Of a stretch of 64,000 bases of DNA, positions 42,714 to 52,979 are shown piece by piece. A program made the translations under genes and the position numbers. This stretch comes from Neoarius graeffei (Eukaryota; Chordata; Actinopteri; Siluriformes; Ariidae). How positions within the stretch are numbered: the first letter of the stretch is position 1; every line of letters begins with the position of its first letter. The notes under the pieces are model-generated. The model saw only the letters and a program-made list of their open reading frames with translations, was not told where the DNA came from and ran no database searches. The DNA is taken from NCBI RefSeq assembly GCF_027579695.1, contig NC_083571.1, positions 50,699,297 through 50,763,296 on the forward strand, read 5' to 3'.

Positions 42714-43717
42714 TCGACCACATCACCCCATCCTACTGATCCACACAGATGGAAAAAACAACTACAGTAATACGATTCATTTGAAAAGACTGCAGCATTG
42801 TAATGTCCAAAATATTGTATAACGCAATATTTTTGCAGTATGCTGGCAATCATTTTGTGTCCAAAGTTGCATTGCATTCACTGTCTAAACGGCAGTAATA
42901 ATACAGTATTTAAATGCTATGAATGAATGAATGAATGAATACTACACTAACACTACTGTAAAATTACAGTTTTTTTCTTTTTCATATGGGACGTGCAGTA
43001 GAGGCAGCAGGTTCCAGTTAAAATGTAAGAAAAACACTTTCTCATCCCTACTAGTTACAGGCTCACCGAGAGAAGTCAACAGAATGTTTGTGTTCCAGCA
43101 ATGCGAGGCTGAACACAGGCGAGGAAAGAAAGGGCGGCCGCTGGAATGCCGACACACTATAAGCTAATATAACGTTTACTAAGCTAAGACCTGTCACTTT
43201 ACTCACTAACCCCCACCAAGATACCATAACTGCGTTTGTAAACTTAACCTGACTCAGAAAAGAGAATGCCGCATGGTTCGTGGGGGGGGGGATTCCACTC
43301 CTGACAAACGAACGAGAGCCCGCAATTTACTAATGGTGTTGAAGTCAGAGCTCTGATTGCTGTGTGCTTGGAGCGCCCTGAGTGGCAGTTTATTAGGTGG
43401 ACAAAGTAATATAAAGATTGGCGCAATGAAATGCAAGTAACGAGACTATTATAACAGGGTCTCTGCACATTTCTGACCAGCAAAAATAATACTTTTTAAG
43501 ACCATTTTAAGACCACTGAGTATAAAAAAATAAGACCACTACCGCGGAACAAATACGTACAGTAAAAAAAAAAGCACACTCTAGGTTAAGTTCAAAGCAT
43601 TTTTTTTTTTATAAAAAATGTGCATCTTCAGTTTACAAAACAGAACATTAGCTGCCTTCTCAATATTTTAATAGTAGGGTACTGCTGTAAACAAACAGTG
43701 AGGAAACAAATTGATCT

Positions 43718-44038
43718 TCAGTTAACAAAACAGAACATTAACTGCTTTCTCAATATTTTAATAGTAGGGTACTGCCATGAACATAAACAGTGAGGAAACA
43801 AGGAAGTTTGACTACTGATCGAACTGCCTCTGGGGACTGTTGTTGCCCGACTAGCAGCATAGCGCATATGCTTTTCCCCTTTCGAGTGAGCGTCAAGGGC
43901 TTTACAGCCCATTGTTGTCAACTTGATGTCTTTCCGACATACCTTACATCTCGCTTCATATTCTGAAGTTGCTGTTGTTAGCCAACTTTTGTATTTTGGC
44001 TCCTCAAGCCACTTGTTACTAAACTTACACTTCCCCAT
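43718..44038 (-). pseudogene. hAT-B transposase N-terminal zinc finger
   Basis: From ATG 44038 it reads MGKCKFSNKWLEEPKYKSWL, then RCKVCRKDIKLTTMGCKALD and HSKGEKHM, a C-x2-C...H-x4-H finger common at the start of fish hAT transposases. After MRYAAS the frame runs into repeat sequence. No catalytic domain. Confidence 0.75.
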
Positions 44039-44102
44039 CTCCGTTCATGTTCAAGTTCAACCACTTCTTCCTCGTCTGCTCTACTCTCAATGGTTCTACT
44101 AC

Positions 44103-44903
44103 CAGTGTTGGGCACGTTACTTTCAAAAAGTAATTAGTTATAGTTACTAGTTACTTTTCCCAAAAAGTAACTGAGTTAGTAACGGAGTTACTTTGTCATA
44201 AAAGTAACTAATTACCAGGGAAAGTAATTATTCCGTTACATTTTGTTCCCCCTCAAAAAAAAATCAAATTCAATTAGTGTAATCATAATAAAAGTGAATG
44301 TTAAATGTGTTTAATGACTGAAATGGACACTTAACAGAACCAATTAGTAACATTATCTACACTATATTAATATTTTGTGGGACAATGTGAGATAAGACAT
44401 CTATCAAATGTAATATATTTCTGTAGTTATTAAAATTGTTACTAATTACTGGCCACTGACGAGGACAAACGCCTTGTTCCTCGACATAATGTGCACTGCA
44501 CGTAAACACTCTTGCCTTTTATTTCAAGTAATGAAAAGTAATGGCTGTATTTCCAATGTGAAAGCGCAGTGCTGGGCTGACCGCTCGCCATCGCTGGGTC
44601 TTCCGATTGAAAGAGCGCACAGTAGTGCAGTAGGCGTGGCCTACCTACGTATGTTGTCCAAATCTACTCTGATTGGCTTACTGTGCCGTTGTCTCGTGTC
44701 TCCCCGCCCCACACGAAAGCAGAGTAAAGAAAGGCTGAACGAGCAGCGTGCCAGATTAAAACAGCTTTAATAAAGTAACGCATAGTATTTTATTGTAAGT
44801 AACGGGAACGGCGTTATAACGATGTAAAAAGTAATTAGTTAGATTACTCGTTACTAAAAAAAAGTAAAGCCGTTTATTTCTAACGCCGTTATTCCCATCA
44901 CTG
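44103..44903. mobile_element. hAT-C MITE, innermost element
   Basis: Ends CAGTGTTGGGCACGTTACTT and inverse, with exact 8-bp duplication 'tctactac' at 44095-44102 and 44904-44911. AGTAACT-type subterminal repeats. A common non-autonomous fish hAT by appearance. Confidence 0.9.
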
Positions 44904-45388
44904 TCTACTACATGGATAAAAGAACACACTGCCCCCAGTGGCGTGGTTCCTGCGCTATGAGAACTAGTGCTAGACACACAACGGCTCTTGTGCTACTTGT
45001 TCAGCATCTTGATAACAAACGACGCTGGTTGAATAAATAACGTTAGCGCGGAAAAAAAAATCCAGACATATGTTTTTTTTTTTCATTTACCGTAGGCTAC
45101 CCGGATGAAATTTAATACCTCCCATGTGAAATTTAATACCATAGCTCAAAAAATAGCGAAATATAATGCTTTTTAAGACCTTAAAAAACACACATTAAAA
45201 ATAAGACTTTTTAAGGATCCGCGGAGACCCTGTATAAACGTAACGAAGTAAAAGTAAATGCTTGAAAATGTAACGAGTAGAGATAAAAAGTAGGTTGAAA
45301 AATTATTACTCCAGTAAAGTAGAAAGTATCAAAATTTCTACTTAAGTAAAGTAACGAAGTATTTGTACTTCGTTACTTGACACCTCTG

Positions 45389-45628
45389 TTGCCTACACAC
45401 ACACACGTACGCACAGGCTGTAGGTCACCATGGTAGCTCCGGAAATACTAGACGCTATTTTATTATATTTTAATACTGGACTCAGATACACAGAAATCCT
45501 CGATGCACTTGCATCGAGGATTTCTGTGTATCTGAGTCCAGTATTAAAATATAATAAAATAGCGTCTAGTATTTCCGGAGCTACCATGGTGACCTACAGC
45601 CTGTGTGTACGTGTGTGTGTGTAGGCAA
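45389..45628. repeat. Near-perfect palindrome, about 120-bp arms
   Basis: Centre between 45508 and 45509. Arms match base for base apart from about one or two differences near the GT/AC run. The same protein start (MVAPEILDAILLYFNTGLRY) reads outward on both strands. Confidence 0.9.
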
Positions 45629-46809
45629 CGAGATCAACGAAAACAAGGATATTGTGGGAATATTTTAATAAGTCGAGGGAACGACATAGGATCATTCCCA
45701 CGCCTTGGATATAAACCGAGGGAACGCGTTTTAAGACGTTCCCTCACTTTTTAATAACCCGTGCGCACGCCTTTACAACTCGAGCGCACGTATTAATATC
45801 TCGTGCTCACGCCTTAATGAAAGCGAGGGAACGATTTAATATCTCGTGCACACGCCTTAATGAAAGCGAGGGAACGATTTGTAACTCGTCCCCTCACTTT
45901 TAACTACCCGAGCGCACGCCTTAACGCAAAGCGTGCGCACGGGTTATAACTCGTGCGCGCGCATTAATATCTCGTGCACACGCCTTATAAGTCGTTCCCA
46001 CGCTTTGTTATTTTTTTATTCACCATGTCCCCTCTACGGCTCCGTACTAAAGTCATTGACATTATGAAGAAATATATATGGAATTATTTGGTAAGCAAAA
46101 AAAGTGTTAATCAAACCAGAATATGTTTTATATTTTAGATTCTTCAAAGTAGGCACCTTTTGCTTAGATGACAGCTTTGCACATCTTGGCATTTTCTCAG
46201 TCAGCTTTACGAGGTAGTCACCTGGAATGGCTTTCAGTTTACAGCTGTGCCTTGCCAAGAGTGAATTTCTTGACCTCTTAATGTGTTTGAGACCATCAGT
46301 TGTGTTGTGAAGAGGTAGAGTTGGTATACAGTGAATGGCCCTATTTGAGTACTGCTCTAATCCATATTATGCCAAGAACTACTCAACTAAGTAAAGAAAA
46401 ACGACAGTCCATCATTACTTTAAGAAATGAAGGTCAGTCAGTCTGAAAAAGTTTGGGATGAGTTGAACTGCAGAGTGAAGGCAAAGCAGACGACGAGTGC
46501 TCAGCACCTCTGGGAACTTCAAGACTGTTGGAAAACCATTTTGAGTGATTACCTCATGAAGCTGATTGAGAGAATGTCAAGAGTGTGCAAAGCTGTACAG
46601 TAATCAAAGCAAAAGGTGCCTACTTTAAGAATCTAAAATCTAAAACATATTTTGGTTTGATTAACATTTTCAAGTTTACTAAATGATTCCTTACGTGTTG
46701 CTGCATAGTCTGGATGACTTCAGTATTCATTTACAATGTAGGAAAAAAATTTTAAAAATAAAACCATCGAATTTGAAGGTGTTTCCAAACTTTTGAATGG
46801 TACTGTATA

Positions 46810-47660
46810 CGGAGGTTTCAGTCACTGAAAACAGCTACTTTCGCAAACTCTGGGCAGAGTGGAGATTTCTGAAAACTCCATCTTCAGACACTCGTGTAAA
46901 TAGGGAAAACGAAGCAACAGTGGGCGAGAGGGCGCGCGTGAATATAATGAGTCATAGGTGTGAATCTTTCACCGAATGCCAATTGTCCCGGTTCTTCATG
47001 AAATCGCATGCGCACGCACAAATTCATTCGGTTAACTTTCAAATAACTGTTCTTGTGCACTTGCGACACCGGAGCCACTTTCCTGAATTTTGAGCTTCAG
47101 AGTATTGGCTTCTTTATCTATTTAATCAATGAATTTATTTGTCACATACACTAAATTACTAATGTAAAACATTAGTAGCCTATTTAAGCAATAGCTGTTT
47201 TCTCCACTGTTTTCTGACCTTTTGTGCTTAGTGAACAAGACACTTCATTACACTCCATTGACTGACTTCCAATTCCGGACTTTTTTGAAAATGTAAAATA
47301 TAGACCTACGAGATGTTTTTTTTGGGACTTAATTCGCGTTGGTCCTTCACTATTAATTTTTGAGACTGACGAGGCACTAAATACTGTGGAATTATTTTCT
47401 CCTTACTATGAAGTTTGGCATCTTAAACAAGTGTCGGGAAATCTTGCAGCCCGACTCTGCAGCCTCCAATGTTTAAGCGAACTGCTGAAACCATAATGTT
47501 TAAAGATTAAATCGTAGGCTAATCAAACCAAAGAGAAAAACAGCCTTTCCAGAACGTTGTCTGCCGAAGCCTGTTTAACCTACAAAAGGCTTAATAGCAT
47601 AGATCTTGCTGCGGCTTCAACAGGGCTGTTTAGATTTTTCACCTGATCGCCTTTCAATAG
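46810..47660. other. No gene seen
   Basis: Non-coding sequence without recognised repeat ends or exons. Confidence 0.45.
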
Positions 47661-47672
47661 GCAAATATCATC

Positions 47673-47675
<3 letters not shown>

Positions 47676-47730
<55 letters not shown>
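47676..47730. repeat. (TTA)n microsatellite
   Basis: About 18 TTA units, followed by a short TAC run. Confidence 0.95.
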
Positions 47731-47732
<2 letters not shown>

Positions 47733-47819
47733 TACTACTACTACAATAGGCCTAGTATTAGTAGTAGGCAAGTAGTTGCCTAGTAGTAGGACAGCCAAAT
47801 TGTTTCATCAGTGGAGCCG

Positions 47820-48085
47820 CTGTTAAAAGGCAACTGATGCGGAGCGCCGCGGCTCGCCTCGGGGTGAATTGCGTCCCGAGGCGCGGGGCTGGCCCACCCT
47901 GGCAGCACTGGTTCGTTGGGGAGAGGGCAGAGGTCGCTGGCTGCCAAGTTTGGAGAGGCTGGGACCTCCCCTGGCCGAGTTACGAGCGTGCAAAGTCGGG
48001 CTGGAGCCGCCGATAGAAACGAAACTCAAGCCGAGCACCGCGGCTCGCTGCCTACGCCCAGCCTCCCCGGGACTAGACAGTAGCG
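47820..48085. other. GC-rich block of unknown nature
   Basis: Sharp rise in GC and CpG between AT-rich flanks. Frames on both strands are open but have no recognised domain. It could be an unclassified retroelement fragment. Confidence 0.4.
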
Positions 48086-48090
48086 TAGGC

Positions 48091-48115
48091 TTTATTTATT
48101 TATTTATTTATTTAT
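48091..48115. repeat. (TTTA)n microsatellite
   Basis: About six units. Confidence 0.9.
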
Positions 48116-48491
48116 GCCTATCTAGCGCAACAACTTATTCCTTTACATATACTCAAACATAGCACAAGAAAGAGTTCAACAACAGGCAATCACAGCAGCT
48201 TGGTGAAGTTCTAAATCACATCGGTGTCAGACCTATGTCTATGCCTACCCCCTTTTTTTTCCTCGGATCTGCATCACTCTCATTATTGACCTTTAGCGCT
48301 CCCAGTTGACGGAAATCCGTCGTAGCGACGGAAAACTTTAATCCATGCTATTAGCTTGTAATTTTGACTTACTATACACATTAAACTAACAGATCCAGTA
48401 GATGCAGTTCTACAACCCACCAAACACGTTATTTCTGTTTCATGCATGTGACAGTGCAGGTGCGTTTATCTTGTATGAAAATGTCACTTAC

Positions 48492-48641
48492 TCTATCGAA
48501 GCCTTTTAGACAACCAGCTGATGCACCAGTAGATGCCTTTTTTTGCTGCCGACTTGCTGATACCTTCTGAGCACTCCTAGAAAGCTCTGATGTATGTGGT
48601 ACCTCTCCGTGTTGACCCTCTGTGGACATTCCTCCTGGTTT
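48492..48641 (-). CDS. 150-nt linker exon after the SET domain
   Basis: Acceptor 'attcttcag' and donor 'gataga|gtaagt'. Phase 0 at both ends, 50 codons open. It reads KPGGMSTEGQHGEVPHTSEL and later RQQKKASTGASAG, then GFDR. A Ser/Gly/Lys-rich linker that directly follows the SET exon in phase. Confidence 0.65.
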
Positions 48642-48737
48642 CTGAAGAATTTATTGACAAACATCAGGCCAATGACATTAAGTACAAATAAATCTAATAC
48701 GAGAACTATCAATTCCACAAAGTAAACATCTGATCAC

Positions 48738-48761
48738 CTTGCATCTCCATGGCCAGTCTGA
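48738..48761 (-). CDS. 3' stub of the second SET exon
   Basis: After MITE M copy 3 the exon resumes with TCA GAC TGG CCA TGG AGA TGC AAG and donor 'gtgatc'. It encodes SDWPWRCK, the usual end of the fish KMT5A-like SET core (DxWPWR). Confidence 0.75.
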
Positions 48762-49961
48762 GGCCCTGTCCACACGGCAACGGATTCAGGTGACTCCGAT
48801 ACAATTGCTCATCATTTAGGCCTGGCATCCACACGACACCGGCGTTTTGGGTGCCCAAAACGCAATCTTTTTGAGAACGGGTTCCAGAGTGGAAAGATCT
48901 GGCAACGTTGCCGTTGCGAAGTCGTCTGGATGAGTAGAACGGATTTGTTTACGATGACGTCACAACCACATGACTGTGAGTGCTTCACGCCGGGTAGAAG
49001 TGTAACGAACTCGATGCGAGTTGTCAACAAATCCTATAACTTGGTTCATGAAACGCGCTTACAAAATATTTTCACTGTGAATATTTATTGTGTAATGGTG
49101 CAAAGTGAGAGAGAGAGAGAGAGAGAGAGAGACTCTGCCCTTAGGGCAGAGTCAATCCCGCCAGCAAAAATAGGGAAAAAAAGGAGCGATCTCACCTCTT
49201 CAGATGTTGGTTTAAGTCCTACAATACATTCCTCAAAAAGGGCGTAGAAGAGCAAATTAATCCATCAACGTGTAGCATTCAATTTATTCCGGACCATTAA
49301 AGACGCTGCCTTCCGCGTAGAATCATACGTCATCCTCGCCGCCATATTGGATAGGTCAAAGCGGAGAATAAAGATTCATGTGCTGCGTTTAACTGTACCA
49401 ACATGTTTACTATCCAAATGAGATCACATGGGATTACCTTTCACAGGTGAGAAACAACAAATTAATCCATCAACATGTAGCATTCAATTTATTCCGGACC
49501 ATTAAAGACGCCGCCTTCCGCGTAGAATCATACGTCATCCTCGCCGCCATATTGGATAGGTCAAAGCGGAGAATAAAGATTAGCTGCGTTTAACTGTACC
49601 AACAGGTTTGCCGTCCAAACGAGATCACATGGGATTACCTTTCACAGGTGAGACTGGAAAAATACTTTTCATTGTATTTGGTCATTATAATGTAATTTTA
49701 CGAACAGATTTTCCTGACTTTGTGGCTAATATGAAGTCTCGCGCATAATAGTTTATGCGCATGCGTCCTTACTTCTTCCATTGTTCTGGTGTCTCCGAAG
49801 AGACCATCTTACAGCGCCCCTAGAGGTGTGGCATGTGTATTGCATCGTTTTCAGCAAGCGTTGCGTTGCCATATGGACCTGATATTTTACTGATCGTTGC
49901 CCAGTTGGACGCGATATATTTTTAAATAACATCTCGTTGCCGTTGTCGTGTGGATGTAGCC
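48762..49961. mobile_element. MITE family M, copy 3, inside a SET exon
   Basis: 1,200 bp with ends GGCCCTGTCCACACGGCAAC and inverse of GGCTACATCCACACGACAAC. The 3-bp duplication TGA lies at 48759-48761 and 49962-49964. It carries a (GA)n run at 49107-49132 and two direct copies of a THAP-exon segment. Removing it and one TGA restores an open SET exon. Confidence 0.88.
49255..49648 (+). pseudogene. Tandem duplicated THAP-exon fragments in MITE
   Basis: Two direct repeats of about 190 bp (about 49255-49447 and 49458-49648) each carry a segment matching the P-like element's right end and THAP exon. CAAFNCTNMFTI and HGITFHR are readable in the first and AAFNCTNRFAV in the second. Both end at the donor 'cacag|gtgaga'. 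Both have lost the ATG. Confidence 0.65.
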
Positions 49962-50133
49962 TGAGTCTCTGTAATTATAGGTGATCTCCTCCCCTGGACT
50001 TGTGTCTCTTATAGCAAATAGACACAGATGGGGCTTCCCTTCCACTCTCAAGTACTTCATCTTGGCATTAGGGTTTATATGGTCATCATTAACAAGTCTT
50101 CCAAGAGACCCATCCTCACTGGCTAAATCAACA
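49962..50133 (-). CDS. SET domain, C-terminal half (exon split by MITE)
   Basis: Acceptor 'cttttgtag' at 50134-50136. Entry phase 2 completes a Cys codon with the previous exon (LWC-VDLASEDGSLG). It contains GRLVNDDHINPN, the equivalent of the SET NHS motif that binds S-adenosylmethionine and forms the pseudoknot, then PHLCLFAIRDTSPGEEITYN, with the Tyr of the catalytic region. The family transfers methyl groups from S-adenosylmethionine to lysine, in KMT5A to histone H4 Lys20. By eye KMT5A-like; substrate here is unknown. The exon is cut by MITE M copy 3. Confidence 0.8.
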
Positions 50134-50278
50134 CTACAAAAGCACAAGTAACACATAGTTGGGCAGTATTAATTAGCCTAAATTAAGAGCCTTCTGTCAA
50201 CAACACTTGTATTTTCAGTAAACCAAGAGCAACATGACATTTAATTCTGATTGGATGAAATAATAACGTAAAACACAC

Positions 50279-50441
50279 CACCACAGTGTCCCATTAAATT
50301 GGAACTCGAACATGAACACCTTAAGGCAGTCATGGTATATTCTCCGTCTCCTCTCGCTTGTCTGCTTGCTTATTAGTTCACCTTGATACTCCAACAGGAA
50401 GCCACTTTTTGCAAATGGAGTGGTAGTGAAGATGCCACGAC
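50279..50441 (-). CDS. SET domain, N-terminal half
   Basis: 163 nt, acceptor 'gttaactag', donor 'gtggtg|gtgtgt', entry phase 1, exit phase 2. It reads RGIFTTTPFAKSGFLLEYQG, then ELISKQTSERRRRIYHD and FMFEFQFNGTLW. The G-R-G-I-F block (Gly supplied across the junction) is the SET motif I that helps bind S-adenosylmethionine. LLEYQGELI is the conserved following strand. Together with the next exon it makes a full SET core of normal length. Confidence 0.8.
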
Positions 50442-50449
50442 CTAGTTAA

Positions 50450-51490
50450 CACACACATAACAAATAACTCACAAAAAGTAAGGTGACATATGTAGGTGCA
50501 TTTGGTAATTATTAAGTGATCTCATTAAATCAGTCTCATTAAATCTGAAGGTTAATAATTAAATTGAATCAGTCTCATTTGAATCATACCATTGAATCAT
50601 TTAAATTGAATCAGTCTCATATTATCATTAAATCACTCATGGAATCAGTCTCATTAATTAATACCATTAATTTTGATGCTTAATAATAAATTGCCAAACA
50701 GCTAAGTTATGGTATATTCCAAATTATGATCACTTATCATATTACATAAATTATATGCACCTTTTTGAATTCTTTGGGAGATTGTGTGACTTCAGAAATA
50801 TTGGAACACAAAAACAACACACAGTTTCAATAATGAATGAATTTATTATAACAAAGGTAAAACTGGATAACGGCAGTTGAAATATATACAAACAGTGAAG
50901 TGTGTGTGGGTGTGTGGGTGTGTATATGAGAGACCTTGTGTGGGTGTGGCCTACACAAAAGAATTAGCTTTGGTTGCTAAGACAAAGGGGGTGTTATCTA
51001 AGTAGAACAAAGGATTAGCTCTGTGGCTAACTAATGTGTGTTTGTGGATGGTGGCCACGTGGGGGAGTTGACCACGTGGTGAGGCCTAGATTAGCTTTGT
51101 GTTGCTAAGTAGACAAAAGAATTAGCTTTGTGTGGCTAGCTAAGGAGGGTGTTTGTGTGTGTCCCCACATGGTGTAGGCCTTGTGGCTTAAGCAAAAGGT
51201 TAGCCTAGCTTGCTAACGAGACAAAGGAATTAGCCGTGTGGCTAGCTAAGGCCCAAGGACCCTACTTCGTGGAGTTAAAACAAAGGGCTGTGTATGAGAG
51301 TGTGGGGGGGAAGGACCACCACGTGTTAAGGCCTAGTGTTCCCTTGAGACAATACAATTAGCCCTGGAGGCTAATAAAACAAAAGGATTAGCTTTGGATG
51401 CTAATGAGCCAAAAGAAATTAACCATAGGCTAATTTCACTAGCTTATAACAGTACTGAATCCACTGAAACCTTGATAAGGTCAAAATGTG
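50450..51490. other. Intron-like DNA with 'attagc' rich repeats
   Basis: From about 50940 to 51420 the sequence repeats 'aattagctttg' and 'ggctaactaa'-like wording with 'ccacgtgg' (E-box-like) blocks at about 51055-51080. It looks like an old degenerate tandem repeat, not a gene. Confidence 0.45.
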
Positions 51491-51493
51491 TGA

Positions 51494-52974
51494 GGCCAAA
51501 AAAAAGTGTGTTTTTTTCCGGTTACGTAGATTTCAAAACTAGGGTCGGTAGGCAGGCTTTTTTTTTTTTTGAATTTTTTTTTTCAAGATGGCTGCCATAA
51601 CCTATATTTAGACAGGAATAATTTCACAAAATATAATGAATTTCTTTGCAGGTCACCTGAGTTACCACCTTCTGATGAATCTGATGCAGCATGAGACACC
51701 TTTTAACATGAATTTTTCTGTAAATATAACAGCTCAATACACCATGAGAGAGCGAGCAGCCCCGCCCCTCTCTGCTCCCTGAGTGCAGCTCGTCGCCTTG
51801 GTAACGGTGCAGGGAAAAGACACAATATAACAAGCAAAGAGCGCTTTTTCTCAGAGTTCCCTCTCCTCGAACAACGCTGATTTACACGGAAACGAAAGGA
51901 GCTATTCACAAAATTCTTTCACATTGAGTGCTACAAGGCTCCCATGAACACAATGTAATTTTTTTGTCCCTAGTGTAAAAAACGTGGACACTAGAGCGAG
52001 TTAAAAACAAGTGACTTTTCTGATTTTGCAGTAAAAGTGCTGCCACGTTTATAATGTGAGTCTATGGGAGAGCGCGGCTGTCCTCTCCTCACTTTCAGGC
52101 TTCTCATTCAAAAACTATAAATCCTATCGCTCAGGTAGACACTTGTCTTGATTCACACAATGTGTGACTACAACTTTTGAGAAAATTGTGTGTGTAGAGT
52201 GAAAATTGTGGCTGAGAAAACAGTTTAAATGAGAAAGTTAGAGCTTTTTTTTTTCAAGCCCTCTACACTTTAAACTCCTGAGCCACACTGGTGTGTAACG
52301 CCATAGACACCCATTATAAAGTCTGAATTTCTCCAGATTTGCTCATGGTGTTTGATCTGTGACTGATCAAAAAGTATAGAACCCAGCAAAAAAGCTGAAT
52401 GCCAGATCCACACAGGAGAATTTTGTCTCCGTTTTAAAGTTTGAATCATGTCTCTAGGTGAAAGACAAAATAAGCGTTCTCTCTGCTTCTGTTCCCTCCG
52501 ACGGCCCCGACACACTACTGCCTCTGCCGAGTGTGCGCGCACACCGCATGTTGGGGCCGCGGATGAGTTCCTCTCCCCTGATCAACAAAGTCTGCGGGGA
52601 ATTTGTGGTTATTATTGGTACAAACAGCGCGAATCACAACTTAAATGAGTGCGGTTCAGTTTGACATTATTGTCAGTCCGTTAGATAAACATTTAATTTT
52701 ATTAAAATCGAAAATTAATATTTAGAGCCTGTGGGCTACAAAAATAAGTCATTAAAGTAGCCGGCTGGACTTAATTGTGTAGTCGGCTGTATGGCCGGCA
52801 GCCGGCGCTTGTGGAAAGCCCTGATTTTCCCAGTGAGTGACAAAAACTTCCGGTTCACGCGGTTGGGTTATATGTAAAAGTCGCGACTGGGGAAAAAACG
52901 AAAAAAAAAGTTTAGGGTCGGGCGGTACGGATTAGGGTCGGTCGGGTAACCGGAAACACATTTTTTTTTTGGCC
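51494..52974. mobile_element. MITE with GGCC...GGCC ends and TGA duplication
   Basis: Left end GGCCAAAAAAAAGTGTG followed by TCCGGTTAC, right end GTAACCGGAAACACA then TTTTTGGCC. A 3-bp duplication TGA lies at 51491-51493 and 52975-52977. 1,481 bp, no transposase. It lies in the first long intron of the SET gene. Confidence 0.75.
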
Positions 52975-52979
52975 TGATA

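Larger units (their letters stand above)
43455..45232 (-). mobile_element. hAT-B element, nested in hAT-A
   Basis: Ends CAGGGTCTCTGCA and GCGGAGACCCTG are imperfect inverted repeats. Only a 5-bp 'tataa' match flanks it (43450-43454 and 45233-45237). A transposase N-terminus remains on the minus strand. It hosts hAT-C. Confidence 0.75.
42320..45388. mobile_element. hAT-A element, nested
   Basis: Ends CAGAGGTGTCAA and TTGACACCTCTG with AGTA-rich subterminal repeats. The flanks do not match each other: the left side is 'ataataaa' in the inverted transposase copy and the right is 'ttgcctac' in a TIR copy. The absent duplication points to rearrangement after insertion. Confidence 0.75.
40572..46046. 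mobile_element. Palindromic DDE transposon with 0.5-kb TIRs (IS3EU-like)
   Basis: Ends are TACGGAGCCGTAGAGGGGAC and its inverse. A 6-bp duplication ctaaag lies at 40566-40571 and 46047-46052. The TIRs are about 540 bp (40572-41111 and 45509-46046) and almost identical. Each contains an array of about 17 units of about 21 bp and the start of a transposase gene. The 6-bp duplication, long TIRs and integrase-like core fit IS3EU-type elements; Polinton-like origin is less likely at this size. The centre is rearranged and filled by nested hATs. Confidence 0.8.
40485..46805. mobile_element. Tc1-like fold-back element, host of palindromic element
   Basis: Left end CAGTACCAGTCAAAAGTTTG and right end inverse CAAACTTTTGAATGGTACTG are flanked by TA. 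In the right part (46130-46640) the same Tc1 C-terminal segment occurs in both orientations, so it is a fold-back derivative. The plus-strand part at about 46450-46600 still reads VKAKQTTSAQHLWEL and WKTILSDYLMKLIERM. Confidence 0.75.

Noticed and set aside
40572-46046. Polinton/Maverick interpretation of the large-TIR element
   Set aside because: The 6-bp duplication and integrase-like core fit, but no polymerase, protease or capsid genes exist and the centre is made of hAT elements.
48762-49961. Using frames in the MITE as an extension of the SET exon
   Set aside because: The MITE has clear ends, duplication and other copies; the exon reads properly only when it is excluded.
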